From DATFML01 sp964571225 (GTDB lineage: Bacteria; Pseudomonadota; Gammaproteobacteria; DATFLG01): a stretch of 13,737 nt of DNA. This document shows, piece by piece, positions 12,662-13,737 of this stretch. Below the pieces are notes generated by a model. The model made no database searches, was not told where the DNA came from, and worked only from the letters and a program-made list of their open reading frames with translations. Position numbers and translations under genes: made by a program. The stretch is from positions 1 through 13,737 of the forward strand of contig CAZNBB010000097.1 in the NCBI GenBank assembly GCA_964571225.1, given 5' to 3'. The stretch's first letter is position 1. Each line of letters opens with the position of its first letter.

Positions 12662-13198
12662 ATGGCAGAACTCACCACCATCGCGCGGCCCTATGCCCAG
12701 GCGATCTTCGAGCTGGCCCAGAGCGAGGGCACGCTCGCGCAGTGGTCCGATATGCTGGCCCTGGCGGCAGCCGTCGCCGGAGATCCGCAGATCGTGGCGC
12801 TGATCGACAGCCCGCAGCTCACCGAAGCACAGCTCAGCGAGCTGGTGACCGGCATCTGCGGCGACCGCCTGGACGCCCATGGGCGCAACGTCATCCGCCT
12901 GCTCGCGGAAAATCACCGTCTGGCCGTGCTGCCGGAAATCGCCCGCCTGTACGAACAGCGCCGCAGTCAGGCCGAGGGCGCCGTGCACGCCGAGCTGATC
13001 AGCGCATTCGCGCCCACCGCCGAACAACAGAAGGCGGTGATCGAGGCCCTGAAGAAGCGCCTCGGCCGCGACATCCAGCTGCAGTGCTCGGTGGATGCCG
13101 CCCTGCTGGGCGGTGCGGTGGTTCGCGCGGGCGATCTGGTCATCGACGGCTCGGTGCGGGGCAGGCTGGCCCGTCTGGGCACCGCCCTGAGTCATTGA
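12662..13198 (+). CDS. atpH: F0F1 ATP synthase subunit delta
   Basis: Delta links the b stalk to the top of the alpha3beta3 head. The 178-residue product starts MAELTTIARPYAQAIFELA, the family's conserved N-terminal helix, and contains the LLAENHRLAVLPEIARLYEQ helix (about 80-99). The C-terminal strand region is VDAALLGGAVVRAGDLVIDGSVRGRLARL, with the typical GG and D(L/V)xIDGS(V/L)RxRL pattern. Length equals E. coli (177). ATG 12662 is chosen because MAEL...ARPYA is the family start; the Shine-Dalgarno (AGGGGCC) is modest. atpA starts 13 nt after the stop. Confidence 0.98.
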   Translation: MAELTTIARPYAQAIFELAQSEGTLAQWSDMLALAAAVAGDPQIVALIDSPQLTEAQLSELVTGICGDRLDAHGRNVIRLLAENHRLAVLPEIARLYEQRRSQAEGAVHAELISAFAPTAEQQKAVIEALKKRLGRDIQLQCSVDAALLGGAVVRAGDLVIDGSVRGRLARLGTALSH

Positions 13199-13211
13199 AG
13201 AGGACAACACA

Positions 13212-13737
<526 letters not shown>

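Overview
The window is high-GC chromosomal DNA from a gammaproteobacterium and covers the conserved replication-origin neighbourhood. On one side of a 207-bp divergent intergenic region is the start of dnaA (minus strand, cut by the window edge). On the other side the plus strand carries rpmH, rnpA, yidD, yidC, mnmE, mnmG, rsmG, parA, parB and the first six genes of the F-type ATP synthase operon (atpI, atpB, atpE, atpF, atpH, and atpA cut after 175 codons). The gene order, protein lengths and motifs are those of gammaproteobacteria. The VPLPA-CTERM protein, the AtpE sequence type and the 'GTAG + GTTGGGCT...AGCCCAAC' repeats suggest a sulfur-oxidising or Chromatiales/Ectothiorhodospiraceae-like lineage. 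That taxonomic guess is an inference from remembered family patterns, not a database result.

Layout. 1-331: N-terminus of DnaA, GTG start. 332-538: divergent control region with one perfect DnaA box (TTATCCACA), a 12-bp palindrome, promoter-like elements in both directions and the only clearly AT-rich patch nearby. 539-3006: rpmH-rnpA-yidD-yidC, tightly packed with overlapping rnpA/yidD and yidD/yidC (ribosomal protein L34, RNase P protein, membrane-insertion factors). 3007-3450: non-coding, holding two inverted copies of a REP-like hairpin around a 100-N assembly gap, then a sigma70-like promoter for mnmE. 3451-4806: mnmE. 4892-5632: an accessory exported VPLPA-CTERM protein on the minus strand, inserted between mnmE and mnmG. 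5790-8377: mnmG and rsmG. 8514-10241: parA-parB. 10242-10514: terminator-like hairpin, then a near-consensus promoter for the atp operon. 10515-13737: atpIBEFH and partial atpA.

Functionally the genes cover replication initiation (DnaA), chromosome partition (ParA/ParB), ribosome and tRNA maturation (L34, RnpA, MnmE+MnmG making the U34 modification, RsmG methylating 16S rRNA), inner-membrane protein insertion (YidD/YidC) and ATP synthesis. YidC is known to insert F0 subunits such as AtpE, so the two ends of the window are linked biologically.

Most of the window is ordinary, well-conserved core genome. Three parts are not: (a) the REP-like inverted pair around the unresolved gap, which may hide a larger mobile or RAYT-type element; (b) the lone CTERM-sorted surface protein with a hairpin directly against its ribosome binding site; (c) the compact dnaA/rpmH control region. 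I did not find a new multi-gene system, and no parS site could be identified despite parAB being present.
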